Assembly (NCBI GenBank): GCA_035525225.1
Contig: DATLFA010000071.1
Span: 53,031-117,030 of the forward strand
Length of the DNA: 64,000 bases
Direction of reading: 5' to 3'
DNA from: DATLFA01 sp035525225
Lineage (GTDB): Bacteria > Actinomycetota > Acidimicrobiia > Acidimicrobiales > WLNW01
The position numbers were made by a program, and so were the translations under genes. Below the pieces are notes generated by a model that did no database searches, was not told the DNA's origin, and worked only from the letters and a program-made list of their open reading frames with translations. Of the stretch, positions 1 to 8,560 are shown one piece after another. Positions within the stretch are counted from its first letter, which is position 1; every line of letters starts with the position of its first letter.

Positions 1-108
1 GGCGGTACGGATGACCGGACACCGGTCGCGCATGGTCCGCATCTCGGGGAACATGGCGTGTGTCCGCTCGGAATCGAACGGACTGAACGTCAGCTCGTCA
101 TCGACCAC
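1..108 (-). CDS. cytochrome P450, N-terminal end only
   Basis: Only the first 36 codons are present; the gene runs off the left edge. Translation from a GTG at 106-108 gives VVDDELTFSPFDSE and ends in RCPVIRTA. This resembles how short soluble bacterial P450s begin: an 'FdPfd' element, then the helix leading to 'R..cPV.r'. The start is fixed by a full AGGAGG at 114-119, five bases upstream. Bacterial P450s are cytosolic heme monooxygenases fed by ferredoxin or similar partners. The heme, I-helix and ExxR regions lie outside the window, so the family call rests on the N-terminus alone and the substrate class cannot be guessed. It lies downstream of, and on the same strand as, a decayed enoyl-CoA hydratase. 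Confidence 0.6.
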   Translation of the reverse strand, partial: MVDDELTFSPFDSERTHAMFPEMRTMRDRCPVIRTA

Positions 109-232
109 GGGCGCCTCCTGGCGATTGTCGGGCCACGCAGGACTCGGCCTGGTGGCTGCGAACAGCCGAGGATCGTACCGAACGACACGAGCTCACCTCA
201 CCGCGTCGGCTTTTCGTCGTCCTTTGTGCGGC

Positions 233-640
233 TCAGCGCCGGTCGGCCTTGGCCCGCATGGCGTCGACGATCGCCCGGTGTTCGTCGCTCGCGCTCGAGA
301 TGGACTCCGCGGCGACGGCGAAGTCGAGGATGTCGAGCACCGCTCGTTCGAGGTGTTTGTTGAGGGCGCGTTTGGTGTCGCGCAGCGCGTGCGGCGGCTG
401 TTGCGCCAGACGTTCGGCGAGCGCCATCGCCTGCGCTATGCTCGTGCCGTCGTCGACCACGCGGTTCGCAAGGCCGAGCTCGACTGCGACCTGTGCCGGG
501 ATGCGATCACCGGTGTAGAGGTACTCCTTCGCGCGCAACAGGCTCGTGAGCGCGGGCCACGTGATCGCCACCGTCGGCGGCGACGAGGCCGACCGACACG
601 GTGGACGCGCAAGGTGGGCGCGGCTTTCGACTAGGGCCGC
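233..640 (-). pseudogene. enoyl-CoA hydratase remnant (truncated, frameshifted)
   Basis: The largest intact frame (233-571, 112 codons) matches the C-terminal third of a crotonase: AITWPALTSLLRAKEYLYTG, then LGLANRVVDDG and a helical tail. Just upstream the expected active-site lead-in VGLVAADGG is present but in another frame, so at least one indel separates DGG from AITW near position 570. A further LRVH piece upstream is in a third frame. No N-terminal half (oxyanion-hole strands) precedes it before the divergent gene at 714. An intact homologue has about 260 residues. I read this as a decayed gene. A short C-terminal protein from a GTG at 571 could still be translated, but it would lack the acyl-CoA binding fold. 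Confidence 0.7.
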
Positions 641-713
641 ATCGGCCCCTGCGCGAACGTGAACGTGGTACGCGCGCGCCAGCGGCGGGTCGACTGCTTA
701 GAATTCCCTCGCT

Positions 714-1607
714 ATGGAACTGGCTCTCCGCGATCGTCTCCGCACGCCGGGTGTGTGGTCGTTCACCGACGCCATGCCTGTCGCGGAGGCGGCTGAGTTC
801 GCCGCTCGAGTTGAGTCGCTCGGATACTCGGCGTTGTGGGTTCCCGATACGGTCGGACGAGATCCGTTCGCACACATCGCGCATCTCGCCAACCAAACGA
901 CGTCGCTCGTCTTCGCCACGGGCATCGCGAGCATCTTTCAACGTCACCCCGGGGCGATGAAGCAAGCCGCGTACACACTCGCCGAACAGACCGATGACCG
1001 GTTCATGCTCGGTCTCGGGGTCAGTCACGCACCGATGGTCGAAGGCGTACGCCAACTCGACTATGCGAAACCCCTCACACAGATGAGTGCCTATCTCGAA
1101 GCGATGGCTTCATCGCCATATCGGACGCCCGCGTCCGTCACCGTCACCACCCCGCCGACTTTGCTCGCCGCTCTCGGTCCGAAGATGCTCGCGCTCGCGG
1201 CCAAAGCGGCAGATGGCGCGCACCCTTACTGGACCACGCCGGAACACACCGCCGACGCGCGCACTCTTCTCGGCCCCGACAAGCTGTTGTGCGTCGAACA
1301 GAAAGTGGTGTTGTCGACCGACCCGGCGGCAGCGCGCGAAGCGGCCAACGCCGCGCTCGCGATATACGCCAAGCTGCCGAACTACCGCAACAATTGGATC
1401 CGGCTCGGCTACCGCGAAGAGGAGATCGAACACCGCGATCACCGCTTCGTCGATGCCGTTGTCGCGTGGGGCGATGAAGAGTCGGTCTCGTCGAGGATCC
1501 GCGCGCACTACGACGCCGGCGCGGACCACGTGTGCATCCAAGTGTTGCCTACCGACGGTTCGGGTCTGACCGATTGGCACGCTCTCGAAGCGATGGCGCC
1601 CCGGTAG
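714..1607 (+). CDS. F420-type LLM oxidoreductase (TIGR03620-like)
   Basis: This 297-residue protein belongs to the luciferase-like (TIM-barrel) superfamily, in the group of probable F420-dependent oxidoreductases related to MSMEG_4141. Visible family features are the early GYSALWVPDT strand, the LVFATGIASIFQRHPGAMKQ segment, and MLGLGVSHAPMVEG, the usual flavin/F420-proximal loop. Length is normal and no domain is missing. Such enzymes move hydride between F420 and small organic substrates in the cytosol; the substrate here is unknown. It stands alone on the plus strand, diverging from the decayed hydratase and facing a PfkB-family gene 17 bases beyond its stop. No convincing Shine-Dalgarno lies before the ATG, but the AT-rich stretch just upstream (about 699-712) could hold a promoter for a nearly leaderless message. 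Confidence 0.85.
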   Translation: MELALRDRLRTPGVWSFTDAMPVAEAAEFAARVESLGYSALWVPDTVGRDPFAHIAHLANQTTSLVFATGIASIFQRHPGAMKQAAYTLAEQTDDRFMLGLGVSHAPMVEGVRQLDYAKPLTQMSAYLEAMASSPYRTPASVTVTTPPTLLAALGPKMLALAAKAADGAHPYWTTPEHTADARTLLGPDKLLCVEQKVVLSTDPAAAREAANAALAIYAKLPNYRNNWIRLGYREEEIEHRDHRFVDAVVAWGDEESVSSRIRAHYDAGADHVCIQVLPTDGSGLTDWHALEAMAPR

Positions 1608-1624
1608 CCCGATTTCGTCGGTCG

Positions 1625-2587
1625 TCATCCGGTCTTGCGCAGTTCAACGCGACGCGCGATCTCCTTGATCGTGTCCAAATGACCGGTCGCGAGTCCGTGT
1701 CTGGTGACGTTGACCGACGCCGCAGCAGCCGCGAGGCGGATCGTTTCGGAGCGGGGAAGGCCTTTGGCCAAGCCGACGGCGAGCGCGGCCGTCATGGAAT
1801 CGCCCGCGCCTCGATGGTCGACGACTTGCATCTCCGGGGCGTGCACGGTGAACCAGTCGCCGTCGATCGACACCACGGCCGGTTCCGCGGCGCGGGAGAT
1901 GACCACCTCAGCAGCGCCGCGTTCGCGAAGCTCTACACCGGCGGCGACGACTGCGGCGACGTCAGTTGCGTGCTCCGGTTTCAAGAGGCCATCGATCTGC
2001 AATTCTTCGTCGCTGACCTTGAGCGATGTGACGCCACCCTCGAGGGCTGCCTCCATCTGCGAGCCATGGATGTCACACACCACGGTCGCGGCGTTGCTGC
2101 GAAGGTCGCTGGCAAGCCGACGAAAGATGTCGTCGTCGACGGCATCGATCGAAGGCACACCGGTGAGTACCGTGACGTCTGCGGCGAGCGCGGCACCCAG
2201 CGCAGTGCTGTAGAGCTCGTCGACGGTATGCCGGTCGAGTGCGGGGAATACCGAGTCGACCATCACTTCGCGGTCGCCGCCTCGACGGTCGTGAACGTAG
2301 CTGGGAGTGTCGTCGCCCATGTGAATCTCGGCCAGCTCGATGCCCTCTGCGCGCGCCAAAGAACTCGCAACCGCGCCGGTCTCGCCGCCGAAGCATCCGA
2401 CGAGTAGTGCGCCGGTTCGCATGGTGCACACCATTCGAGCGACCCAGATACCTTGTCCGCCGGCGTGAATGTGAACACGATGCTCCTCCGTGCCGTGCGA
2501 CTCGACCGTGATCGTCAGGAGGGGGAGCGGGGAGAACACACAAACGTGCCCCGTCCTCGGATGGTCAGATCTGGTGTCGTCGGGCAT
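1625..2587 (-). CDS. PfkB-family carbohydrate kinase
   Basis: This 320-residue protein is a ribokinase/PfkB-fold sugar kinase. The C-terminal signature DHRGAGDSMTAALAVGLAKG carries the GAGD anion hole and the catalytic Asp. The N-terminal half has the glycine-rich substrate segment HAGGQGIWVARM, and FGGETG is the usual substrate-side loop. It most resembles the 1-phosphofructokinase/tagatose-6-phosphate kinase branch (HAGGQG in place of GGKGxNVA), but the exact sugar cannot be read. These are cytosolic ATP-dependent kinases. The gene is monocistronic as far as can be seen: it converges with the F420-type gene, and the next minus-strand gene upstream ends about 120 bases away. No sugar transporter lies nearby. 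Confidence 0.85.
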   Translation of the reverse strand: MPDDTRSDHPRTGHVCVFSPLPLLTITVESHGTEEHRVHIHAGGQGIWVARMVCTMRTGALLVGCFGGETGAVASSLARAEGIELAEIHMGDDTPSYVHDRRGGDREVMVDSVFPALDRHTVDELYSTALGAALAADVTVLTGVPSIDAVDDDIFRRLASDLRSNAATVVCDIHGSQMEAALEGGVTSLKVSDEELQIDGLLKPEHATDVAAVVAAGVELRERGAAEVVISRAAEPAVVSIDGDWFTVHAPEMQVVDHRGAGDSMTAALAVGLAKGLPRSETIRLAAAAASVNVTRHGLATGHLDTIKEIARRVELRKTG

Positions 2588-2708
2588 TTGTGCCCGCTAC
2601 CCCGCCGTTTCACCATTCAAGCGTCTGTTCTCACACCAGCTGACCGGTGCGCTGTGCCTCGCTGGTAATCCGCTCGTAGACGCAACAACAAGTCGATGCG
2701 GTCCTTGG

Positions 2709-3092
2709 TCATGTCCCGCGCTCTGGGATCGACCCCCGGCGTCGGGGTCCTTCGCACCGGAACAGCCCGACGTAGCCAGTGACGATCATCACCGCGGCCA
2801 GGGCGCGTAGAGGCGGGGTGTACTCCTCGGGGTAGATTACGTTCTCGATGTAGCGGTCGATGAACCCACCTTCGTAGCCCTCGCCGCCACCGCGCTTCCG
2901 AAGCCACTTCTCGAACGGCGTGAGCGGGCATGCGTAACCGATGACGATGATGCCGACACCCCACGCGACAGCAGGGACGTGGAGCCACACGAGCCAGGGC
3001 CAGCGCCAGGCGACGAGCGCGCCAGCGGCGACGAAGAGGATGAACGCCAGGTGGACCACCAGCACGACACCGGCAAGCACATCGAACACCAT
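2709..3092 (-). CDS. DUF2784 membrane protein
   Basis: This small integral membrane protein of about 127 residues has the DUF2784 hallmarks: an N-terminal hydrophobic helix (VFDVLAGVVLVVHLAFILFV), RWPWLVWLHVPAVAWG, the conserved CPLTPFEKWLRKRGG, and YEGGFIDRYIENVIYP. Three to four membrane spans are likely. The function of the family is unknown. The frame stays open another 47 codons upstream, but that extension is low-complexity and non-hydrophobic, so the ATG at 3092 is preferred although its Shine-Dalgarno is weak. It diverges from the HD-GYP/LuxR regulator at 3262, leaving about 170 bases for both promoters. Family assignment is firm; start choice is moderate. Confidence 0.8.
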   Translation of the reverse strand: MVFDVLAGVVLVVHLAFILFVAAGALVAWRWPWLVWLHVPAVAWGVGIIVIGYACPLTPFEKWLRKRGGGEGYEGGFIDRYIENVIYPEEYTPPLRALAAVMIVTGYVGLFRCEGPRRRGSIPERGT

Positions 3093-3261
3093 TCCAACCA
3101 GCGACAGTACTCGCGGCGAGCGGGCGAGTGGTCCGTGACAATGAACGCCGTGCGCCCAAGGAGCGAATGTCGAGGGGGGTCCTCCAGGCGGCTGTGCACG
3201 GGAAGGTCTCCCATGGAGACTGGTCATGGACATGCCTGGGTGGTGGCCCTAGATTTCGGCG

Positions 3262-4815
3262 ATGGCAGGGCCTGAGCGTGATCGCCTGGCGAGCCTGTTC
3301 GGAGCGTTGGCGTCGTCGGCCGACGTCGCCAGTGGGTTCCACACCGAGAAGGCGATCCGGACCGCCATCGTTGCCAGCCGCCTCGCCAATGTCGCCGGGC
3401 TCGGGACTCAAGACCAGTCCGATGCCTATTACCTGGCGTTGGTCCGGTTCCTCGGCTGCACGTCGTTCTCCCCCGAGGCGGCACGATTCGGCGGCGGGGA
3501 CGACCACAGCGTCGGACGAGTCATGGCGTTCGTCGATCCAGGGGAGCCAGCCAAGCTGGTCAGGGACATCGTGCGCGGTGTCGGGAAGGGGGCGCCGGCC
3601 GCCAAGCGAGTGAAGGGTCTCGCCTCGTTGTTCACCGACCGGTCGGCTCCGTTGGTGCACGCACAGGCGGAGTGCGACGTGGGCGACGCGCTCGCCCGCA
3701 GGATAGGGATGCCCGACACGATCCTCGCCGCGCTCGGCGACCTGTTCGAGCGCTGGGACGGCAAGGGCTATCCGATTGGCAAGGCGGAGGATGACATCCA
3801 TCCGCTTGCCCGCCTCGTGGTGATCGCCGAGGTGCTGGAGATCGGCGAGCACCGCTACGGGCTCGACGGCGCACTGGCCACCGCCAGGGCTCGCAGCGGC
3901 GGGCGTTTCGATCCCGTGCTCATCGACGTGTTCTGCGCCTCCGCAACGGATCTGTTCGCAGGGCTCGGCGCCGGGTCGGTGTGGGAGCTGTACCTCGATG
4001 CCGAGCCCACGCCGCACCGAAACGTGACTCCTGCGGTCGTCATGAGGTACGCGGAGGCGTTCGCCCGTGCTGTCGATCTCAAGTCGGTGTGGACGGCGAC
4101 ACACTCCCACACCGTCGGCGTGCTCGCCACGACAGCGGGTCAAGCGGCCGGCCTTAACTCGGAAGCCGTCGACGAGTTGCGTATCGCGGGATGGCTGCAC
4201 GACCTCGGCCGGGTCGCGGTGCCGAACCTGCTCTGGGACAAACCCGGTCCGCTGAACGCGGCGGAGTGGGAACAGGTTCGCCTGCACGCCTATCACACCG
4301 AGCGGCTGCTGGCCCGAAGCCCGCTGCTCGCACCAGTTGCAGCCGTGGCCGGCGCGGTGCACGAACGTGCCGACGGCTCCGGCTACCCCAAGTCGCTTCG
4401 CTCGACGCAGGTCGAGTCGGCGGCGCGGATGCTCGCAGCCTGCGATGTCTACGCCGCGCTGCGCGAGGACCGGCCGCACCGTCCCGCGATCTCGGCGGAG
4501 GCCGCAGCTCGCACCCTCGCGGCTGAGGCCGGCGCAGGCAGGCTCGACCCGGCCGCGGCGCGGTGCGTGCTCGAGGCTGCCGGCCACGCTCGGACGGCAC
4601 GCGCCGGCGGTTGGCCGGCTGGGCTCAGCGACCGCGAGGTCGAGGTTCTGCGGCTGGTGTCACGCGGCGGCACCAACAAGGATGTGGCGCGCCATCTGGG
4701 GATCTCGCATCGAACCGTGCAGCACCACGTGGCGCACATCTACAACAAGATCGGCGTCACCAGCCGGGCCGGAGCAGCGCTGTTCGCGGCCGAGAACGGA
4801 CTGAGCGACCTATAG
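3262..4815 (+). CDS. HD-GYP-type phosphohydrolase with LuxR HTH output
   Basis: This 517-residue regulator has two HD-GYP-like modules and a C-terminal LuxR/FixJ helix-turn-helix. The second module (about 275-440) is well kept: HDLG at 313-316, a downstream HAYHTERLL, HERADGSGYPKSLR at 367-380 and a DVYAAL segment. The first (about 25-245) is degenerate: FERWDGKGYP at 162-171 recalls the GYP loop, but the HD pair is missing. The HTH (455-517) shows LSDREVEVLRLVSRG and DVARHLGISHRTVQHHV. HD-GYP domains hydrolyse cyclic dinucleotides or act as sensors; direct fusion to a DNA-binding domain suggests a one-component regulator. It precedes a membrane protein and a DUF4242 gene on the same strand, likely co-regulated targets. 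Confidence 0.85.
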   Translation: MAGPERDRLASLFGALASSADVASGFHTEKAIRTAIVASRLANVAGLGTQDQSDAYYLALVRFLGCTSFSPEAARFGGGDDHSVGRVMAFVDPGEPAKLVRDIVRGVGKGAPAAKRVKGLASLFTDRSAPLVHAQAECDVGDALARRIGMPDTILAALGDLFERWDGKGYPIGKAEDDIHPLARLVVIAEVLEIGEHRYGLDGALATARARSGGRFDPVLIDVFCASATDLFAGLGAGSVWELYLDAEPTPHRNVTPAVVMRYAEAFARAVDLKSVWTATHSHTVGVLATTAGQAAGLNSEAVDELRIAGWLHDLGRVAVPNLLWDKPGPLNAAEWEQVRLHAYHTERLLARSPLLAPVAAVAGAVHERADGSGYPKSLRSTQVESAARMLAACDVYAALREDRPHRPAISAEAAARTLAAEAGAGRLDPAAARCVLEAAGHARTARAGGWPAGLSDREVEVLRLVSRGGTNKDVARHLGISHRTVQHHVAHIYNKIGVTSRAGAALFAAENGLSDL

Positions 4816-4862
4816 GCGCGATGGCCGATGCGCGTTCCGGGCGGGTGCCGCATCGTGACAGC

Positions 4863-5324
4863 ATGGAAACCACCACCCATGCCACTAGGTCCAGCACCCA
4901 GCCCCTGACCCGCTGGATGCGGATCGTCGGGGTCTTCTACCTGGCCCAATTCGTTGCCATGGCCTTCGTGCACGCGCCGATCCGGACCTTCGGGCCCGAG
5001 GGCGCACTCGACGCCGCCGACGCCGGGGACCCGATCGCCGAGTTCCTCGTCGACACGTGGACCACCTTCGGCATCGAAGTCGGTGCCATCGGCGTGGCCC
5101 TGGTCGTCGCCGCAGCGCGACCCCGGTACGCGTGGGGCGTCGCCGCCACGGTCCTGGCGATCGAGCTCACGCGCGGCATTCTCAACGACGTCATCTTCAT
5201 CGCACGCGGCATCGAGGTCGCCGGCTACCTCGTGTGGATCGCCATCCACAGCGTCGTGATCGTCGCCGGCCTGGTAGCGATGCGCCGTTCCTCGACTGCT
5301 CGGACCATCGCCGCAGCGGCCTGA
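4863..5324 (+). CDS. BphX-like four-helix membrane protein
   Basis: This membrane protein of about 153 residues looks like the BphX family (named from biphenyl clusters, function unknown). It has four hydrophobic stretches, WMRIVGVFYLAQFVAMAFV, FGIEVGAIGVALVVAA, YAWGVAATVLAIELTRGI and GYLVWIAIHSVVIVAGLVA, plus the conserved loop FGPEGALD and a DTWTTFG segment. The ATG at 4863 gives a compact protein; an in-frame ATG at 4821 would add 14 polar residues and cannot be excluded, since neither start has a strong ribosome site. It begins 47 bases after the HD-GYP/LuxR gene and is followed 51 bases later by a DUF4242 gene, so the three may form one transcription unit. Confidence 0.65.
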   Translation: METTTHATRSSTQPLTRWMRIVGVFYLAQFVAMAFVHAPIRTFGPEGALDAADAGDPIAEFLVDTWTTFGIEVGAIGVALVVAAARPRYAWGVAATVLAIELTRGILNDVIFIARGIEVAGYLVWIAIHSVVIVAGLVAMRRSSTARTIAAAA

Positions 5325-5375
5325 ACCCTCCCGCCAGACGAACCCACCAATTCCGAGTGACCGAAGGAGACACCC

Positions 5376-5651
5376 ATGCCCAAGTACGTGATCGAGCGCG
5401 ACCTGCCGGGAGCCGGGGAGCTCAGCGACACCGACATCGGGTCGATCAGCGAGAAGAGCAACACCGTCCTCAACGAGATGGGCGGCGCCGTGCAGTGGCT
5501 GCACAGCTATGTCACCGGCGACAAGCTCTTCTGCGTCTACATCGCCCCGAACGAGGACCGAATCCGCGAACACGCCTCGCTCGGCGGCTTCCCCGCCAAC
5601 GCGGTCCGCGAGGTCGCCAGGGTGATCGACCCCACCACCGGCGGCGCCTGA
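5376..5651 (+). CDS. DUF4242 (SCO4226-like) small protein
   Basis: This 91-residue ferredoxin-like-fold protein has MPKYVIERDLPGAGELS at the start, then VQWLHSYVTGDKLFCVY and HASLGGFPANAVREVARVIDP. These features define DUF4242, whose characterised Streptomyces member SCO4226 binds nickel through a dimer. The ATG is well supported by GAAGGAG about six bases upstream. The protein is presumably cytosolic; the role in metal handling is family knowledge and not shown here. It is the last gene of the HD-GYP/LuxR set and converges with the CoxL-like gene, whose stop lies 55 bases beyond. Confidence 0.85.
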   Translation: MPKYVIERDLPGAGELSDTDIGSISEKSNTVLNEMGGAVQWLHSYVTGDKLFCVYIAPNEDRIREHASLGGFPANAVREVARVIDPTTGGA

Positions 5652-5706
5652 TACGACAGCTCCTCGTCGCTCGCGGCAGCACGCGACCGCGTAGGTCTGT
5701 TCGCCG

Positions 5707-8034
5707 CTATTCAGGATTGATGGTGCCGATGAGTTCGAGCAGGCGCGCCGGTGGCAGATGCTGTTCGGTGAGTGTCACGCCGAACGGTGACAACGCGTCT
5801 TCGATGGCGTTGCACAGCGTCGCGGGTGCGACGATCATGCCCCCTTCGCCGACGCCTCGGAAGTTCACGTCAGGGTCGAGCGGTACGGTCTCGAGATGGA
5901 CGATCTCGATGTGGGGAACGTCCAACGTCGTGGGCAAGAGGTAGTCCATGAAGGTCGACGCGAGGAACTGGCCGTTGTCGTCGTAGGTGGACTTCTCGAG
6001 TAACACCGCCCCGATACCTTGCGCCACGCCACCCCGGATCTGTCCGTCGACGATCGCAGGATTGATGAGGAGCCCGCAGTCCTCGACCACGATGTAGCGG
6101 TCGATGCGCACAAGTCCCGTCGCGATGTCGACCTCGACGATGCAGCAGTGTGTTCCGCCCGACCAACCGCCCTGGCCGCCGTCGTAGACGAGGCTGAGCT
6201 CGAGGTCGCGCGCAAGCTCTTGCGGAAGCCGGCGCGGCGTCCTTGCGGCCACGGCGACAGAAGCGAGTGGGATCGCGCTGCTCGGGACGCCGCGCACCGA
6301 CACGCCCGACTCGTCGATGACGAGGTCGTCGACGCTCGCTTCGAGCAGATGGGCAGCGATGTCGAGCACGTTCGATCGCAGCTGGCGGGCGGCAGTGAGT
6401 GTCGCGCCGCCGGCCATGGTGGCCGAGCGACTGCCGCCGGTGGAGCCCGGGGGCGCGTCGGCGCTGTCGCCGGCGACGACGCGCACCGCGTCGAACGCAA
6501 CGCCGAACTCGTCGGCCGCGATCTGTGCGAGGGTCGTCTCGTGGCCCTGCCCGTGGGGCATCTGCGCCGTGAAGACGACCACGGTGCCGTCATCGTCGAG
6601 ACGCATCCGTATCTCTTCGCGACCTACCGGATTGTCGCTTGCCTTCGGTCCGGGCGCAGCCTCGATGTACGACGCCATCCCCAACCCGAGGTACACGCCG
6701 TCGGCGCGCGCGTCGAGTTGACGTTTGCGGAAGGAGGGCAGATCGACGATGTCGGCAAGTCGCTCGAGCGACTCCTTGATGGTGACGCCCGCGAGCGGTC
6801 TGCCCGTCACCATCGCCAGCGGTGGCTGACCCCTCGTGACGACATTGCGGAGTCGGATGTCGAGCGGTTCCTCGCCGAGTTCGCGGGCAATGAGATCGAT
6901 GACTCGCTCGCGCACGAAGGTCTCGGCTGCCCATGGTCCGCGGTAGGCGACGTAACTCGCCTTGTTGGTGATCGCGGAGGTGAACGAAAAGCGCAACGCT
7001 TCGACTTTGTACGGCCCGGGCAACAGCGATCCGATGAGAACCGGCAGCATCGAGCCCAGGCCCGGGTAGGCACCGCAGTCCATCGTCATGTCGACCCTGA
7101 GCCCGAGGATCTCACCTGCGTCGGTGATCGAGGCCTCGACGTCGAAGCGTTCTTCGCGGGCATGACCCGACGCGGCCATGTGCTCGGACCGGTCCTCGAT
7201 CCACTTCACCGGTCGCCCGAGTTGCTTCGATGCGGCCGCGCACGCGACGTCTTCGCGGTAGGCGCCGATCTTGAGTCCGAACGAGCCACCGACGTCGCCG
7301 GTGCGCACGCGGATCTTGTCGATGGGGATCTTGGTGCGCTCGGCCAGTGTGTCGCGCACCGTGTGCACGCCTTGACAAGCAATCCACACCGACAGTTCTT
7401 CGGTTTCGTGGTCGTAGCTGAACACGCCGCCCCGCGTTTCCATCGGGACGTTTTGATGCCGGTGTTGGTGCAGCGTCGCGCGAATGAATCTGTCGCCTTT
7501 GGCGAACGCGCCATCGACGTCACCATGGATCGCGGTGGTCGGTCCGCCGGCGATGTTCCCCTCGATGTCGTCGAATATCAACGGAGCGAGGGGATCGAAG
7601 GCCTGTGTCGCGGTCGCGATGACCGGGAGTTCGTCGTAGTCGACTTCGATCAGCTCGCACGCGTCTTCGGCCAAGTAGCGATCCTCGGCCACGACGAGCG
7701 CCACCAGGTCGCCAACCAACCTGACCTTGTCGATAGCGAGCACCGGGAAGCTCGGGCCCGGGACGTGAAACTTCGAGGTGATACCGACCTGGCCCGCATC
7801 TACCAGCGGTGCGAGGTCGTCACCGGTGTACACGGCGATCACGCCTCGCGCTCGGCGAGCGGCGCTCGCATCGATGCTGCGTATGCGGGCGTGCGCGACG
7901 GTGCTGCGCAGGAATGTGGCGTGCAGCATGCCGGGCAGCTCGACGTCGGCGACGTAGTTGCCGCGACCGCTCAGGATCCTCGGATCCTCCTTGCGTCGCA
8001 CCGACGTTCCCGTGAAGCGTTCAGCGATGACCAT
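5707..8034 (-). CDS. CoxL-like molybdopterin-binding large subunit, lone
   Basis: This 775-residue protein is a xanthine-dehydrogenase/CO-dehydrogenase family large subunit with the usual N-terminal FTGTSVRRKEDPRILSGRGN, the MPHGQGHETTLAQIAADEFG segment and the C-terminal catalytic-Glu motif RGVGEGGMIVAPA. The active-site loop reads YVAYRGPWAAE (361-371). It is neither the AYxCSFR of true (form I) CO dehydrogenase nor the AYRGAGR of form II, so CO oxidation is unlikely and another hydroxylation substrate is expected. Such subunits work with FAD (CoxM) and 2Fe-2S (CoxS) partners, yet none is adjacent: the flanking genes are DUF4242 and a CBS protein. The enzyme must borrow partners encoded elsewhere or be out of use, although the frame itself is intact. 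Confidence 0.88.
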   Translation of the reverse strand: MVIAERFTGTSVRRKEDPRILSGRGNYVADVELPGMLHATFLRSTVAHARIRSIDASAARRARGVIAVYTGDDLAPLVDAGQVGITSKFHVPGPSFPVLAIDKVRLVGDLVALVVAEDRYLAEDACELIEVDYDELPVIATATQAFDPLAPLIFDDIEGNIAGGPTTAIHGDVDGAFAKGDRFIRATLHQHRHQNVPMETRGGVFSYDHETEELSVWIACQGVHTVRDTLAERTKIPIDKIRVRTGDVGGSFGLKIGAYREDVACAAASKQLGRPVKWIEDRSEHMAASGHAREERFDVEASITDAGEILGLRVDMTMDCGAYPGLGSMLPVLIGSLLPGPYKVEALRFSFTSAITNKASYVAYRGPWAAETFVRERVIDLIARELGEEPLDIRLRNVVTRGQPPLAMVTGRPLAGVTIKESLERLADIVDLPSFRKRQLDARADGVYLGLGMASYIEAAPGPKASDNPVGREEIRMRLDDDGTVVVFTAQMPHGQGHETTLAQIAADEFGVAFDAVRVVAGDSADAPPGSTGGSRSATMAGGATLTAARQLRSNVLDIAAHLLEASVDDLVIDESGVSVRGVPSSAIPLASVAVAARTPRRLPQELARDLELSLVYDGGQGGWSGGTHCCIVEVDIATGLVRIDRYIVVEDCGLLINPAIVDGQIRGGVAQGIGAVLLEKSTYDDNGQFLASTFMDYLLPTTLDVPHIEIVHLETVPLDPDVNFRGVGEGGMIVAPATLCNAIEDALSPFGVTLTEQHLPPARLLELIGTINPE

Positions 8035-8081
8035 GCGAGCACCTTATCGAGCGCCTGGCGAACCCATCTCGCCGCGTCACA

Positions 8082-8519
8082 TCAGTGGTGGGCAACGTAG
8101 AAGTCACGCAAGACGCGAACCTCGAGCTCGGTCGCATCGAGACGAGACTTCAACACGTCGCCGATGCTCACCATCCCCTCGAGCACGCCGTCTTCATCGA
8201 GTACCGGAAGGTGCCTTGTGCGGGCATGCGTGATCGTGGCACTCACGTCACGTATGTCGTCGTTGCGGCTGCAGGTGAGGAAACGCCGATTCATGACCTC
8301 GCGTACCGGCAAGTCCAAGAACCGACTCCCGACGGTGCCGAGACCGCGCACGATGTCGCGTTCGGAGAGAGTGCCGACCACCCGATTGGTGTCATCGACG
8401 ATAACGAGCACGCCCACCTGCGTATCCGCGAGCCGTTTCGCGGCCTCCAGCACGCGGGCGTCGCCGTTGCCCGTAATGACGTGGCTGCCCTTCGTCCCGA
8501 GAATGTCTGCCACCTTCAT
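8082..8519 (-). CDS. two-CBS-domain protein
   Basis: This 145-residue protein consists of a CBS (Bateman) pair: the first repeat (about 5-65) includes VGVLVIVDDTNRVVGTLSERD, the second (about 72-135) RHLPVLDEDGVLEGMVSIGD. Such modules bind adenine nucleotides and usually report energy state to partner proteins. There is no attached effector domain. The start is fixed by AAGGAGGT at 8522-8529, three bases before the ATG at 8519, an unusually strong site. It lies 41 bases downstream of a small cysteine-rich gene on the same strand, and the two probably share a transcript. CBS-only proteins of this size with RDIVRGL often appear as stress or dormancy proteins in actinobacteria; that role is inference. 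Confidence 0.9.
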   Translation of the reverse strand: MKVADILGTKGSHVITGNGDARVLEAAKRLADTQVGVLVIVDDTNRVVGTLSERDIVRGLGTVGSRFLDLPVREVMNRRFLTCSRNDDIRDVSATITHARTRHLPVLDEDGVLEGMVSIGDVLKSRLDATELEVRVLRDFYVAHH

Positions 8520-8560
8520 CGGCACCTCCTTCGTCGCGTGTCCGGAGCCGACCTTTCGTT

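Noticed and set aside
2617..2712. 31-codon frame starting with ATGA overlap at the DUF2784 stop (MTKDRIDLLLRLRADYQRG...)
   Set aside because: The overlap is suggestive and a neighbouring frame gives YERITSEAQRTGQLV, but there is no recognisable family and the peptide is too short to support without conservation.
5707..8034. Carbon monoxide dehydrogenase (CoxL) in the strict sense
   Set aside because: The active-site loop lacks the AYxCSFR of form I and the small and medium subunit genes are absent, so CO oxidation should not be annotated.
6019..8100. 693-codon open frame on the plus strand opposite the CoxL-like gene
   Set aside because: It lies fully antisense to a well-recognised gene, has no recognisable motif and arises from the GC-rich codon pattern. 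Similar long shadows occur at 2617-4587 (-), 10189-11325 (-), 18742-19953 (-), 21550-22815 (-), 25295-26542 (-), 26494-27801 (-), 47650-48855 (-), 50042-51244 (-) and 55340-56710 (-).
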